Positions 50,848-60,363 of a stretch of 61,170 nucleotides of DNA are shown piece after piece. The stretch lies in the NCBI GenBank assembly GCA_015233155.1, contig JADFYG010000034.1, positions 2,866 to 64,035 on the forward strand, given 5' to 3'. The DNA is from Candidatus Rifleibacteriota bacterium (GTDB lineage Bacteria > Muiribacteriota > Ozemobacteria > Ozemobacterales > Ozemobacteraceae). Below the pieces are notes generated by a model. That model was not told the origin of the DNA, did no database searches, and saw only the letters and a list, made by a program, of their open reading frames with translations. The first letter of the stretch is position 1, and each line of letters begins with the position of its first letter. A program made the position numbers and the translations under genes.

Positions 50848-52049
50848 AGCTTTCTGAAAACCGTCTTGTACCACCGGAGACATTCATCACGGTATGTTTC
50901 GTCGACCCGATAGGCGGCATCGGAAATCGAACGACAGTATCCGCAGTCCCGACAATCATTTACGGCCGCGCACGGCCGCCTGGAGATCTCATCGAGAAAG
51001 TTTGCGGGAATCTTATGTGAATCCAGGGAGATCGGGTTGTTTTGCAGCGGGAACAGCATACCACGCAACTTCAGGAGTTTGTACAGCGAAAAAACGAGGC
51101 CGGGGCGTTCTTTAAGCAGACTCCAGTACCAGCCGAACTCCTTGCGGACTTCCTTCTTGAAACCAAAAGGCTGGATCAACTCCATCAGGTTGTCCGGCGA
51201 CGTCCTCGCAGCATAGGCTGCTACACGCTTAACCAGAGTGTCGGTTGGGGCGTTCCGTTCCAGGAGTTTGAAACTGTGGAATCCCCGGGCCTCGTAGAAA
51301 GAGAGGTCCTCCGGCCGGATCCAGCGGGATTTAATCAGCAGACTCGGATCTTTCAGCGTCATCGACGAACACTTGAAAATGCAGTAATCGATGAAAGGGG
51401 TCGTGTCTTCCGTGTTGGAACCATGCGAGATTCCATTCATGTGCGACACCTGCATAGGACAATTAGGCAGGCATAAAAAATTGGCGATAAGCTGCAGTTT
51501 ACACGAAACCTTCTCGCGGATCGCTCCAAGAAGCGCAAAACTTCGATTAAGCGAAAATGACTCGAGCACGATGGAGTCGGCTCCGAGGTCTTCCCAGAAT
51601 CGTGCTCTTATCGGAGAATCGATATTCGCAAAGATTCCTATTTTCAGCAGAAACCGTGGATAATGTTTCTTGATCACCTCGGCCAGATAAGGCATCGACA
51701 CAGTGACGGAATCGACTCCGACCTGTACGAGGTAATCAAGCAGTCTCCTGATCTCGCGATATCCGTGACGGCTCCATTCGCGATTTCCAAGGCACGAAGC
51801 GTTTAACAGATAATTGAACCTGATCCCAAGCGAATGAGCGAGGCGAATGTGCGATTCAAGTCCTGATTTGCCGACATCCCCCGTCGAATAACTCGCTCTT
51901 CCGCCGCCGACGAAGTCGCGAGGCAGTTTTCCGTATATTTCTTCGACGGGATACGATGAAATACGCCGAAGCATCTCGTCATCGAAATTTGTGGCGACGG
52001 ATAAATTCATTCCAGTGTGGGTGGCTCTTTCTAAGGCTGGCTGAGTCAT
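50841..52049 (-). CDS. U32-family (UbiU/UbiV/peptidase U32-like) iron-sulfur protein
   Basis: 402 aa. A TIM-barrel-like layout (LSVATNFDDEML; HIRLAHSLGIRFNYLLNASCLGN; VDSVTVSMPYLAEVIKKHYP; LLKIGIFANIDSP; ADSIVLES) leads to the U32 cysteine region C193-x3-C197 ... C223-x3-C227. A further C360-x5-C366-x2-C369-x2-C372 at the C-terminus may hold a second cluster. U32 relatives UbiU/UbiV hydroxylate the ubiquinone ring without oxygen, and others act in RNA hydroxylation. It lies 3 nt after the polyketide synthase gene with an AAGGTG ribosome site. I infer an oxygen-independent hydroxylase of the polyketide product. Confidence 0.78.
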   Translation of the reverse strand: MTQPALERATHTGMNLSVATNFDDEMLRRISSYPVEEIYGKLPRDFVGGGRASYSTGDVGKSGLESHIRLAHSLGIRFNYLLNASCLGNREWSRHGYREIRRLLDYLVQVGVDSVTVSMPYLAEVIKKHYPRFLLKIGIFANIDSPIRARFWEDLGADSIVLESFSLNRSFALLGAIREKVSCKLQLIANFLCLPNCPMQVSHMNGISHGSNTEDTTPFIDYCIFKCSSMTLKDPSLLIKSRWIRPEDLSFYEARGFHSFKLLERNAPTDTLVKRVAAYAARTSPDNLMELIQPFGFKKEVRKEFGWYWSLLKERPGLVFSLYKLLKLRGMLFPLQNNPISLDSHKIPANFLDEISRRPCAAVNDCRDCGYCRSISDAAYRVDETYRDECLRWYKTVFRKLC

Positions 52050-52052
52050 ATA

Positions 52053-53273
52053 TTATGACACCTTGGTCATCAAGGCCCCGGAAATGGACAAACCCGGCCC
52101 AAACGCCAGGCTGACAACCATGGTTCCGTCGGGGATGGACGATTCAGACACAATGGCTTCCCAGATATGCGGAAGTGTGGCCGAGGACATATTTCCGCAG
52201 GTCGCCATAATTGTCCTGCTGATGCGGATCTGTTCCTCGGACAGATGGAACATTTCCTGAACCCGATCGATGATCTTGGGACCGCCGGGATGAATTGCAA
52301 ACAGAGCCTCCGGACGGATCTTCTGGAACGAAACTCCAGCACGCCGGCACAATTCCTCCACGAATGTCTCGAGGGAAGCTGCGATCATGTGCGGAACATC
52401 GCGCGAAAGGCCCATTCGCATACCCCATTCAGTGCAGTCCCAGGACATCGCGCCCAGGGTGTATGGAATCAGAACCTCATGCATCGACTCAACGAATAGT
52501 CCGGAGCCTGCCAATGCTTCAGGAGTCGAATTGACGACCGAATATTTTATGAATCCATCGGCAAACAAGCTTTGTACAACCAGTTGTTCCGGGGAAGGAT
52601 CACCGGTTTGCAGATGGATGGAGCAGACTTCAGTATGAAGAATATCAGCACGCTGTGGGCCTGTGACGCCATCCTGTCGAAGAGAACTCGCCCCGGAGAT
52701 CAGACCGTTGGCGATCCTGATTGCCGGAAGCGAGGCGTGGCAACCCATGTGATATGCGTGCGTAACCACGGTCCGCTCGTGCCAGCGATTCGTCACAACC
52801 ACTTCCTGCGCACAACTTGGAGAAATATACCCGGTACAAGTGACGTGAATCAGGTGATCGGGCGGATCCAGCGATTCGGGAAAGGCCTTCCCGCAAACAC
52901 GTTTCCCGATTTTGCGGAAACAGTCAGAGCGCTGAGACATTGTGGGACCATGCGGGTTATCTGCAAATGAGAAGAGCTGCATTCTTTCCCAGTCGGTATG
53001 TGTGAAGTCCTCCACTGCCACCCGTCTCGTGCGTATATGTTTGGAACTGCATCCGAATCGCCGGAACAGATTGTCCATGTGCGAAACGAACGACTCATCT
53101 ATCAGCCCCTTGCTATACGGTGATTTAGCCGCTTCAGCACGGGCATGGGCAAGCGCGAGCCAATGCAGTGTCGTTTCCTGTTCGAGCAGGAAACCAGGCT
53201 GAATGCTCTGAAAATGGCATAAGATCAATCGATAATCCCCCAATTCTCTGCTCTTTCTTTTGCAGAGTTCCAA
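52053..53273 (-). CDS. Type III polyketide synthase (chalcone/stilbene-synthase family)
   Basis: 406 aa, a normal length. Catalytic triad C178 (YHMGCHASLPAIRIA), H328 (FAIHPGGPKIID) and N361 (CGNMSSATL), with the family C-terminal GFGPGLSISG-like loop (LAFGPGLSISGAL). It extends an acyl or aryl starter with malonyl-CoA and cyclises it to a pyrone, resorcinol or phloroglucinol-type ring. TTG 53273 is the only credible start, since an in-frame stop lies just upstream. First gene of a three-gene operon with the U32-like protein and the methyltransferase. The product class cannot be told from sequence. Confidence 0.93.
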   Translation of the reverse strand: MELCKRKSRELGDYRLILCHFQSIQPGFLLEQETTLHWLALAHARAEAAKSPYSKGLIDESFVSHMDNLFRRFGCSSKHIRTRRVAVEDFTHTDWERMQLFSFADNPHGPTMSQRSDCFRKIGKRVCGKAFPESLDPPDHLIHVTCTGYISPSCAQEVVVTNRWHERTVVTHAYHMGCHASLPAIRIANGLISGASSLRQDGVTGPQRADILHTEVCSIHLQTGDPSPEQLVVQSLFADGFIKYSVVNSTPEALAGSGLFVESMHEVLIPYTLGAMSWDCTEWGMRMGLSRDVPHMIAASLETFVEELCRRAGVSFQKIRPEALFAIHPGGPKIIDRVQEMFHLSEEQIRISRTIMATCGNMSSATLPHIWEAIVSESSIPDGTMVVSLAFGPGLSISGALMTKVS

Positions 53274-53335
53274 TCCGGTATTCTACCAGTTTTTAAGCTT
53301 CCCATGTTGCTATTTTTCAATTTCGCTATGATATG

Positions 53336-53424
53336 GTAGGGCGTGACCGCCGGGCTCGACGAAGCGCAAAGCGGCGCGCCCGGCGGTCACGCCCTACCAC
53401 AGAACTTTTAATGCGTTTGCCCTG
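53336..53424. mobile_element. MITE-like element, truncated and inverted copy
   Basis: The palindromic core (53336-53397) is followed by CACAGAACTTTTAATGCGTTTGCCCTG, the exact complement of the left end of the copy at 13476. The bases just before the core (CTATGATATG) match the inner right arm of that copy in reverse. The other terminal repeat is gone. It sits between the polyketide operon promoter and the clpX terminator. Confidence 0.75.
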
Positions 53425-53540
53425 CTATTCCGCCGAAATACAGAAAGAAACCCTGAAATTTGTTCATATGATATCGATTATTTCGGTGCAGGGACACCGC
53501 GTGCGGTGTCCGAAAAAAGCAAAATCCGGGATGCACTGAA

Positions 53541-53576
53541 ATAAAAAAGAGGTCGCACACAAGCACGACCTCTTTT
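53541..53576 (-). terminator. Intrinsic terminator after clpX
   Basis: On the minus strand AAAAGAGGTCG and CGACCTCTTTT form an 11-bp stem around a 10-nt loop (paired arms at 53566-53576 and 53545-53555), followed by a run of six T. The A-rich other side means it could also work in the plus direction. Confidence 0.8.
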
Positions 53577-53617
53577 GATTTCAAGTTTAAAAAAGTCCTG
53601 GTTTAGCGTGATCCACG

Positions 53618-54865
53618 CTATGCGGTCTTTTCGTTCTCCTGCACTTTGTATACGACCTGATAAGCTTCAGTCTTTTCAACACATCGCTCATGGATAATGA
53701 CCTTGGCAATGTCGTGATTCGACGGAATATCATACATGAGATCGAGCATTATTTCTTCGATGATTCGACGCAAGCCACGTGCTCCGGTATTCTGCCTGAT
53801 GGCTTTTTTGGCTATCGCCGTGAGAGCTCGTGGCGTGATCTCCAGTTCAACTCCCTCCATGCGAAGGAGTCGAGAATACTGTTTCACGATCGCGTTCTTC
53901 GGCTCGACCAAAATATGCACCAGATCGCTCTCATCGAGAGGATCGAACGTGGCGAAAATCGGCACACGACCGATAAATTCAGGAATCATGCCAAACTTCA
54001 ACAGATCTTCGGGCAAAAGCTGATGAAATAAAGCTCCGACGCTTTTGTCGTTTTTCACCGTTGGTTCCGTGCAAAACCCCATGGATTTCTGTTTCGTGCG
54101 TCCCTCGATAATCTTTTCGATACCTTCAAAGGAGCCGCCGAGAACAAACAGAATATCTTTGGTGTTGATCTGAATGAATTCGGAATGAGGATGTTTACGG
54201 CCTCCCTGAGGCGGAACGTGCGCAATCTTGCCCTCAAGAAGCTTGAGGAGCGCTTGCTGAACGCCTTCCCCGGAAACGTCGCGAGTAATCGACACATTTT
54301 CGCTCTTGCGCGCGATCTTGTCGATTTCATCGATATAAACGATCCCTTTTTCCGCCTTCTGAACATCATAATCTGCGTTACGCAGCAGATTGAGCAAAAT
54401 ACTCTCTACGTCTTCACCCACATAGCCCGCCTCTGTCAGCGTGGTGGCATCGGCGATGCAAAAAGGTACATTCAGCAAACGCGCCAGAGTCTGGGCAATA
54501 TAAGTTTTTCCGCAACCGGTAGGACCAAGAAACAAAACGTTCGATTTCTGAACTTCGACATCGTCCTTGCGTCCCTTGGCAAGGGCTATTCGCTTATAGT
54601 GGTTATAGACAGCTACCGAGATGATCTTCTTTGCCCGCTGCTGACCCACAATGTACTGCTGCAGGATATCAACAATTTCACGCGGTTTCAGAATGTTCTT
54701 CATCTCGAGATTAGTGTCATCGTCGAATTCTTCGACCACTATCTCGTTGCAAAGGCCTATACACTCATCGCAGATATAGACTTCCGGGCCAGCGATGAGC
54801 TTTCGGACCTGTTCCTGACTCTTGCCACAGAAGGAACAGTGGAACTGGGGGTTTTTCGACAACAT
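53618..54865 (-). CDS. clpX: ATP-dependent Clp protease unfoldase ClpX
   Basis: 415 aa. An N-terminal zinc-binding domain with C10, C13, C32 and C35 ([21 protein letters not shown]), an AAA+ domain with Walker A GPTGCGKT (114-121), Walker B IVYIDEID and sensor/arginine regions, and a ClpP-docking loop region ending TGARGLRRI. It unfolds tagged substrates and threads them into ClpP. It is last in tig-clpP-clpX, with only one base between the clpP stop and its own start. The length is typical. Confidence 0.97.
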   Translation of the reverse strand: MLSKNPQFHCSFCGKSQEQVRKLIAGPEVYICDECIGLCNEIVVEEFDDDTNLEMKNILKPREIVDILQQYIVGQQRAKKIISVAVYNHYKRIALAKGRKDDVEVQKSNVLFLGPTGCGKTYIAQTLARLLNVPFCIADATTLTEAGYVGEDVESILLNLLRNADYDVQKAEKGIVYIDEIDKIARKSENVSITRDVSGEGVQQALLKLLEGKIAHVPPQGGRKHPHSEFIQINTKDILFVLGGSFEGIEKIIEGRTKQKSMGFCTEPTVKNDKSVGALFHQLLPEDLLKFGMIPEFIGRVPIFATFDPLDESDLVHILVEPKNAIVKQYSRLLRMEGVELEITPRALTAIAKKAIRQNTGARGLRRIIEEIMLDLMYDIPSNHDIAKVIIHERCVEKTEAYQVVYKVQENEKTA

Positions 54866-54866
54866 G

Positions 54867-55475
54867 TTACTCCTCGGCCGATTTCACTCCAACCACCTTG
54901 CGCTGTATGACCTCATCGATCAGGCCATATTCCTTGGCATCAGTGGCGGACATGAAAAAATCCCGATCCATGTCCTTCTTGATGCGCTTCGCAGGTTGCG
55001 CAGTGTGATGAGCCATGATATCGACCAATCTCTCCCGAATCCGAAGTATTTCCTGCGTCTGAATCTCAATATCACTGGCCATCCCTTGTGAACCACCTGA
55101 CGGCTGATGAATCATGATCCGCGAATTGGGCAGGGCAAAACGCTTTCCTGCAGCGCCAGCGGCCAGAAGTACGGCTCCCATGCTGGCGCATTGTCCGATA
55201 CAGATTGTGCTGACATCAGGCTTGATGTACTGCATAGTGTCATAGATTGCAAGCCCGGCGGTAACGACTCCTCCCGGACTGTTGATATAGACAGAAATAT
55301 CTTTCTCTGGGTCTTCCGATTCAAGGAACAATAACTGTGCGATGATCAAATCGGCCAGGTGATCTTCGATCCCCCCTCCGATAAAGATTATCCGGTCTTT
55401 GAGAAGTCGAGAATAGATATCATAAGAGCGTTCACCGCGACTACTTTGCTCAATTACTATCGGTACTAGCGTCAC
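54867..55475 (-). CDS. clpP: ATP-dependent Clp protease proteolytic subunit ClpP
   Basis: 202 aa with catalytic triad S98 ([11 protein letters not shown]), H123 (MIHQPSGG) and D172 (MDRDFFM), and the typical start [25 protein letters not shown]. The start codon is GTG. The first 26 nt overlap the 3' end of tig, so the two are translationally coupled. It forms the tetradecameric serine protease barrel fed by ClpX. Confidence 0.97.
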   Translation of the reverse strand: MTLVPIVIEQSSRGERSYDIYSRLLKDRIIFIGGGIEDHLADLIIAQLLFLESEDPEKDISVYINSPGGVVTAGLAIYDTMQYIKPDVSTICIGQCASMGAVLLAAGAAGKRFALPNSRIMIHQPSGGSQGMASDIEIQTQEILRIRERLVDIMAHHTAQPAKRIKKDMDRDFFMSATDAKEYGLIDEVIQRKVVGVKSAEE

Positions 55476-56805
55476 CGTGGGGTTCCCCTTCTTTTAATTC
55501 AGCCTCGCTAACCATATCGTAATCCACCTGGTTGTTCTTTAGCAAAAACTGTCCGATTTTCTGACTGATGAGTGAATGACGAATATTTTCTTCCCCATCA
55601 GACTTGGCTAACGTTTCAAGCAACTTCTCGACCGGCATGCCATACTCTCCGGCTTGTTTCTCGACAGCATTACGATACTCAGCATCGCTTATGATGACCT
55701 TTTCCCGTTCAGCAATCGCATCAATGATGAGCATGACGCGTGTCTGGAGAGTTGCTTTATCACGAAACGCTTCGCGATACTCCTTGATGTTCTTTCCGGA
55801 ATTCTTGATATAATCGGCAAGCGATGTACCATACTGGCGCCAGCGACGATCTATATCACGCAGGAAAAAATCAATGGTGTGCTGAATCATTGCATCGGGC
55901 ACAGAGAAGGTGGTCTGTTCGGAAATCTGCTTCACTAATGCGTCAATAGCCGATTCCTCAGCATCGCCGCGTGAACGTTCGGCAAGATCTTCGCGAATCT
56001 TGGCCTTGAGTTCTTCAAGCGTTTTGTATTCGCCGCCGACTTCTTTGGCAAAGTCATCGTTGATCTGTGGCAATTTTGGACGAGATATGCGATCAAGGGC
56101 GAATGTATAATCTAGCGTCCTGCCAAAATACTTGGAATCCTTCTGGGCTTCGTCTTCGACTTTTCGGGAAAACACACGAGTCTCGCCTGGTTTCATGCCC
56201 AGGGCGGGCTTCAGAATCTCGGATTCAGTAAATTTGCGATAGGCACGTGCCTCGGAAAGCTCTTCATCACGCTTTCCCTCGCAGGCAACATCTATCTTGG
56301 CCAGAAAATAATCGCCCACATCGAGAACACCATCTTCCACCGGAACGGTTTTGCTGAATTGCTCAGCAAGATTTTCGAGTACCTTCTGAACACTATCCTC
56401 GTTGACCTGAGCACGTTTCACTCTGACCGAGCGACCGGTATAAGAAAATTCAGGCAGCTTGGGCCGGACTTCAACGACTGCTTTGAATGTGAAAGCCTGT
56501 CCCTCTTTTAAGCTCGATTCCTCAAGCTTCATGTGGCTGACAGGATGAATGTTCATTTCACGAAGTGCTACCGGATAAACTTCCTGCACAAGTTCTTCCT
56601 CGATCTGACCACGGATATTTTCAGGGCCAATGTGCTGAATGAGTACTGGGCGGGGAATCTTCCCGCGACGAAATCCGGGAATATTCACACTGTGGGCGGC
56701 GCGCTGAAAAAAACTGGTATACGCCTGTTGAACTTTTTCCTTATCGACCTCAATTAGGAGGGCGACTTTATTGGGTTCTAGTTCCTGTACCTGGGTCTTC
56801 AACAT
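55450..56805 (-). CDS. tig: Trigger factor (ribosome-associated chaperone and prolyl isomerase)
   Basis: 451 aa. A ribosome-binding domain with the signature [15 protein letters not shown] (about 41-55), a PPIase/FKBP-like middle domain (about 150-245, [16 protein letters not shown]) and a helical C-terminal chaperone domain (about 260-430). It binds nascent chains at the ribosome exit. First gene of tig-clpP-clpX, the common bacterial order. A 155-bp gap to the upstream SlyX-like gene should hold its promoter. Confidence 0.96.
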   Translation of the reverse strand: MLKTQVQELEPNKVALLIEVDKEKVQQAYTSFFQRAAHSVNIPGFRRGKIPRPVLIQHIGPENIRGQIEEELVQEVYPVALREMNIHPVSHMKLEESSLKEGQAFTFKAVVEVRPKLPEFSYTGRSVRVKRAQVNEDSVQKVLENLAEQFSKTVPVEDGVLDVGDYFLAKIDVACEGKRDEELSEARAYRKFTESEILKPALGMKPGETRVFSRKVEDEAQKDSKYFGRTLDYTFALDRISRPKLPQINDDFAKEVGGEYKTLEELKAKIREDLAERSRGDAEESAIDALVKQISEQTTFSVPDAMIQHTIDFFLRDIDRRWRQYGTSLADYIKNSGKNIKEYREAFRDKATLQTRVMLIIDAIAEREKVIISDAEYRNAVEKQAGEYGMPVEKLLETLAKSDGEENIRHSLISQKIGQFLLKNNQVDYDMVSEAELKEGEPHGDASTDSN

Positions 56806-56960
56806 ACTGATAGGACTCCTTGTGGGAAGTTAATTCTGAAATATATCATACTTAGCTGAAAACTTCAAAAATACGGCCACACATTTTTTCAGACTTCATT
56901 TCCCGGAGAGCGGGAAAACTGTTTCCCATTAATGCGAAATGCAGTCTGACATTCACGCCT

Positions 56961-57185
56961 TCAGTAATGCGGTGGGCGTTCTTGCACGGAATCGCTTCCG
57001 CCTGGTCCTGTTTGTTTCATCAACTCTCGGAATTCGCGTTCGAGTTTCATCAGCCGCTTGTCCTGCTCGATAACAACCGCATTCAACTCGTCGACAAATC
57101 GTGATAATGCAGCGTTGCGTCTCTCCAGATCATAGATGCGCTGCTCTTGTTCCTCGCCGCCCGAACGTCGTATTTCATCAGTCAT
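56961..57185 (-). CDS. SlyX-like coiled-coil protein
   Basis: 74 aa from ATG 57185, preferred because GGAGA is 6 nt upstream. A start at 57203 would add six residues. A coiled coil (RIYDLERRNAALSRFVDELNAVVIEQDKRLMKLEREFREL) ends in RPPHY, as in SlyX (PPPHY end). SlyX has no firm function. Small single gene between the MshEN gene and tig. Confidence 0.75.
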   Translation of the reverse strand: MTDEIRRSGGEEQEQRIYDLERRNAALSRFVDELNAVVIEQDKRLMKLEREFRELMKQTGPGGSDSVQERPPHY

Positions 57186-57394
57186 GTATTTCTCCGATTC
57201 CATTGATAATTTTCTGACAGTATATCGCGTATTATTATTGAAAATGGAACTGAGAATCCGATTTCAGGGTCTGTAAAACTGAAGGAATCAAGTGATTACG
57301 ATAAACCACCGTCCATGAAATGCAGCCGGGAAATAACGATATCGGCAAAATTGAAGGCTTCCCGCTGTTGGCCACATAACTGAGATGGACGCCT

Positions 57395-57847
57395 TCAATC
57401 CACCGGAAATTTAAATACTTCATCAAGTTTAGCCGCGATATCCTTCCCGCTCGCAATAACCGGCTTTACGATCAATCCTGTAAGCATCTGAATGTCATCA
57501 ATGGCAATTATATTGAGCGGGTCTTCCATGGCAAGCGTGAGTCGATTTCCGACTTTGTTAACCGCAATGCAGAGATGTCTTCGGCACATATGCTCGGGAA
57601 TGAACTTCGGGATGATCGGGTCGACCAGATAATGAGGAAGGTCAAGATACGAAATATTCATTTGCTTCGCGAGGTGCTCCAGAACAGCTCTCTCTTGCAC
57701 GGCTCCCATTTCTATGAGAATCCGGCCAATTCGCCTGCCCGTTTGGTTTGACGGCGCTTTCTGCATTTTGAGTGCTGTTTCAACATCAGCTATGGTGATC
57801 AGGGCAGTTTCGACAAGCATTTCTCCAAGCCGTTTGCGTTTTAACAT
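57395..57847 (-). CDS. Stand-alone MshEN (GspE N-terminal) domain, probable c-di-GMP receptor
   Basis: 150 aa from ATG 57847 (GGAGGAG about 9 nt upstream); the frame is open to 57952. Two tandem MshEN motifs are visible: RLGEMLVETALITIADVETALKMQ-like at the start and RIGRILIEMGAVQERAVLEHLAKQ-like about 32 residues later, both with the RLG/RIG...L...L..Q pattern that binds c-di-GMP. The rest (YLDLPHYLVDPIIPKFIPEHMCRRH) is the normal continuation of this domain in pilus/secretion ATPases, but no ATPase follows. In the first motif the usual Gly is Ala. It may be a free c-di-GMP sensor or adaptor. Confidence 0.85.
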   Translation of the reverse strand: MLKRKRLGEMLVETALITIADVETALKMQKAPSNQTGRRIGRILIEMGAVQERAVLEHLAKQMNISYLDLPHYLVDPIIPKFIPEHMCRRHLCIAVNKVGNRLTLAMEDPLNIIAIDDIQMLTGLIVKPVIASGKDIAAKLDEVFKFPVD

Positions 57848-58011
57848 AGCCAAAAGCTCCTCCGTGCAGTTATGTTTATCATGCTGAGCATATTTTGAAT
57901 TTTCATCTTTTACGGCGATGAACTGTTCGTGAAATGCAATTTGAGGTGGCATTATCCTCTTTATTCGTATGCCCCGACAATTTTTAATTCTGCAATGCGA
58001 AGTAAATCAGC

Positions 58012-60330
58012 CTACTTAGATTCCATTACCCACACGCCTGACCAGTCTTCAGGCGGGGGATTCTGCTTAAGAAATTGGGCGCGTTCAATATAAAGCTTGC
58101 AGGGTTTGTCGTTTGGATTTATGGCCAGACAATCGGTAAAAAGCCGAATCGCGGCATCCCACTTGCGAGCGCGGTAAGCGGATAACCCGTCCTTAAACAT
58201 TCCCAGCACTTCTCCCATGCCTGGAAAACTTTCCCGGGTGTGATAGGCCAGGATCTCATAAATTGCAACAGGTTGGGTTTTGCCTTTGACTACTACGAGA
58301 TCGATCTCACGTTGCCGGTAAGTCCCTTTCAACTTGCGAAGGGTGAATTCACTTACGAGAATTTTCGCACCGTACTGCTTGCATGCGGATTCAAGACGGG
58401 ATGCCAGATTTACTCCGTCGCCAATGATGGTGAAATCCATACGCTTGCTCGATCCGATGTTGCCTGATACGACCGTATCGGTATTCAGGCCAATGCCGAT
58501 GTTGACGGGCAGCCTCCCTTCGGAGGCGCGCTGAAGGTTCCACTTGTTGAGAGTCTCCATCATGGCGATTGAAGCCCGCACGGCACGGTCGGCATCATCC
58601 TCATGGGAAACAGGTATCCCGAAGGCGGCCATGATGGCATCGCCGATGAACTTGTCGAGCATACCGCTCTCCTGTTGGATGCAATCAACCATGAGCGTAA
58701 AATACTCGTTCAACAAGGCCACCGTGCCCTGTGCCCCGAGCTGCTCCGAGAGCGTGGTAAAACCGCGTATGTCGGAAAACATTATCGTACATTCGACGTT
58801 CAACCCACCCAGTAATTCTGTCCCGGTGGCCAAAAGGCGGTCAGCAATAGCCGGATCCATATACCGCGACATGGTGGATTTCAGACGTTTCTCCTGGCTG
58901 ATATCCTCGATGACGATCATCGAACCGATGCGTTTCTGGTCGATGTTGAGCAAAGGTTGCACGGTAAAATTCACGGACAGTTTATCGTTGCCGGCCTTCA
59001 AAGGTGCGTCCACGGAGGTTTGCTGTTCTCCTGTTTCCATCACCAGACGCAATTTTTCCATAACCCATTCGTTTTCTCCGGAGAAAAATTCGGAAGCTTT
59101 TTTATTCAGAATGGCGGCTGCAGAAACTTTCAGGATACGAGAACAGGCTGCATTGCAGGTGGCTATCTTTCCGGCGGCATCCAGGGTGATAAGACCGTTT
59201 GACATGGATTCAAGCATGGCTTCATTGTAATTCTTCATTGCCTGAACGTCGGCGAACAGCTTCGCATTTTCAAGGGCGATCGAAACCTGGGCCGTAAAGG
59301 CGCGCAGTCGAGCCTCGTCTTCCTGGGAAAACGGGCCGCCACGCTTGTTGAGAACCTGCGTGACACCTATTGTCCTGCCGCTCTTATTGACAACCGGAAC
59401 GCACAAAATTGATCGCGTGAAAAAACCGGTCTTCTTGTCGAAAGCGGGGTTGAAACGCAGATCAGCATAGGCATAAGGAATGTTGATGGTCTTACTGGAC
59501 TTGAAAACCACACCGGCAATGCCGACATGACTGGGAAGCCGAATCTGCGCCGATTCCAGTCCCTGCCCCACTTCCGACCACAACTCATCGGTCTTCTCGT
59601 CATGAAGAAACAGCGTCGAGCGTTCGGCGTTCAGCATGCGGGTCGCCTCGCCCATCACCTTTTGGAGAAGCGAACCCAGTTTGATATCGGAGGTCATTTC
59701 CGAAACGATATTGATGAATTCCAGTTCCTGTTTGCGGATGGTCTCCATCCGTTCTATGAATTGGAGGCTCTGCAAAGCCAGCGAACCTTGCTCCATCATC
59801 GCTTCAAACAATCGCAAGTCCTTTCGATTAAAGTTCCCTTTCTTCTTGTTCAGGACTTGCGCCACAGCTATGGTCTCACCCTTCGCGGTTTTTATCGGAA
59901 CGCACAGTATGCTGTGGGTAATGAAGCCCGTCTGCTCATCTACATTGCGGTTGAAACGCGGGTCGGCATATGCATCCGAAATGATTACGCCCTCCCCCTT
60001 ATTGAAAACGTAGCCTGCAACGCCGTTAGTATTGAGAATGCGGATCTCGCGCATGAAATTTCCCATCGCCACGCGAGAATATAACTCACGGGTATTCGGA
60101 TCATTGAGAAACAGCGTGCCGCGTTCGGCATTCAGCTTGGAAGTGGACATTTCCACCAGTACTTTCAGCACTGCGTCCAGCGACTCCATGGCTGCCATCT
60201 TACGTGAAATATCCAGAAGTAATTCTGCCTCATGCAATCTTTTTCTTTGGGCCATTGCGACGGTTGATGAAGTTTTTTTGGCAGCTATATTTTTTTTCTT
60301 ATCCATCCGCTCTTCCTGGTGATTTTCCAT
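58012..60330 (-). CDS. GAF-GAF-PAS class III adenylate cyclase
   Basis: 772 aa, soluble. Two GAF domains (about 35-195 and 215-375), both with NKxxG-type cyclic nucleotide or small-molecule pockets (IAVAQVLNKKKG; IGVTQVLNKRGG), a PAS domain (about 385-500), a class III cyclase domain (about 515-700) and a C-terminal TPR-like tail. Metal residues are in MFSDIRGFT and GDAIMAAFG, the purine-specifying lysine in LDKFIGD, and transition-state residues in GDGVNLASRLE. The Lys/Thr-Asp environment (MDFTIIGD) favours ATP over GTP. The plan equals that of cyanobacterial CyaB1/CyaB2, whose GAFs bind cAMP. Confidence 0.92.
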   Translation of the reverse strand: MENHQEERMDKKKNIAAKKTSSTVAMAQRKRLHEAELLLDISRKMAAMESLDAVLKVLVEMSTSKLNAERGTLFLNDPNTRELYSRVAMGNFMREIRILNTNGVAGYVFNKGEGVIISDAYADPRFNRNVDEQTGFITHSILCVPIKTAKGETIAVAQVLNKKKGNFNRKDLRLFEAMMEQGSLALQSLQFIERMETIRKQELEFINIVSEMTSDIKLGSLLQKVMGEATRMLNAERSTLFLHDEKTDELWSEVGQGLESAQIRLPSHVGIAGVVFKSSKTINIPYAYADLRFNPAFDKKTGFFTRSILCVPVVNKSGRTIGVTQVLNKRGGPFSQEDEARLRAFTAQVSIALENAKLFADVQAMKNYNEAMLESMSNGLITLDAAGKIATCNAACSRILKVSAAAILNKKASEFFSGENEWVMEKLRLVMETGEQQTSVDAPLKAGNDKLSVNFTVQPLLNIDQKRIGSMIVIEDISQEKRLKSTMSRYMDPAIADRLLATGTELLGGLNVECTIMFSDIRGFTTLSEQLGAQGTVALLNEYFTLMVDCIQQESGMLDKFIGDAIMAAFGIPVSHEDDADRAVRASIAMMETLNKWNLQRASEGRLPVNIGIGLNTDTVVSGNIGSSKRMDFTIIGDGVNLASRLESACKQYGAKILVSEFTLRKLKGTYRQREIDLVVVKGKTQPVAIYEILAYHTRESFPGMGEVLGMFKDGLSAYRARKWDAAIRLFTDCLAINPNDKPCKLYIERAQFLKQNPPPEDWSGVWVMESK

Positions 60331-60363
60331 ATTCGCCTGCTCTCCTCGCGGAAATAATAGGAA

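Noticed and set aside
13503..53397. Repeated palindromes as a CRISPR array
   Set aside because: Copies are far apart, in both orientations, with no regular spacers and no cas genes.
57235..57456. 73-aa frame upstream of the SlyX-like gene
   Set aside because: It overlaps the end of the MshEN gene in another frame. It has no start context and no family.
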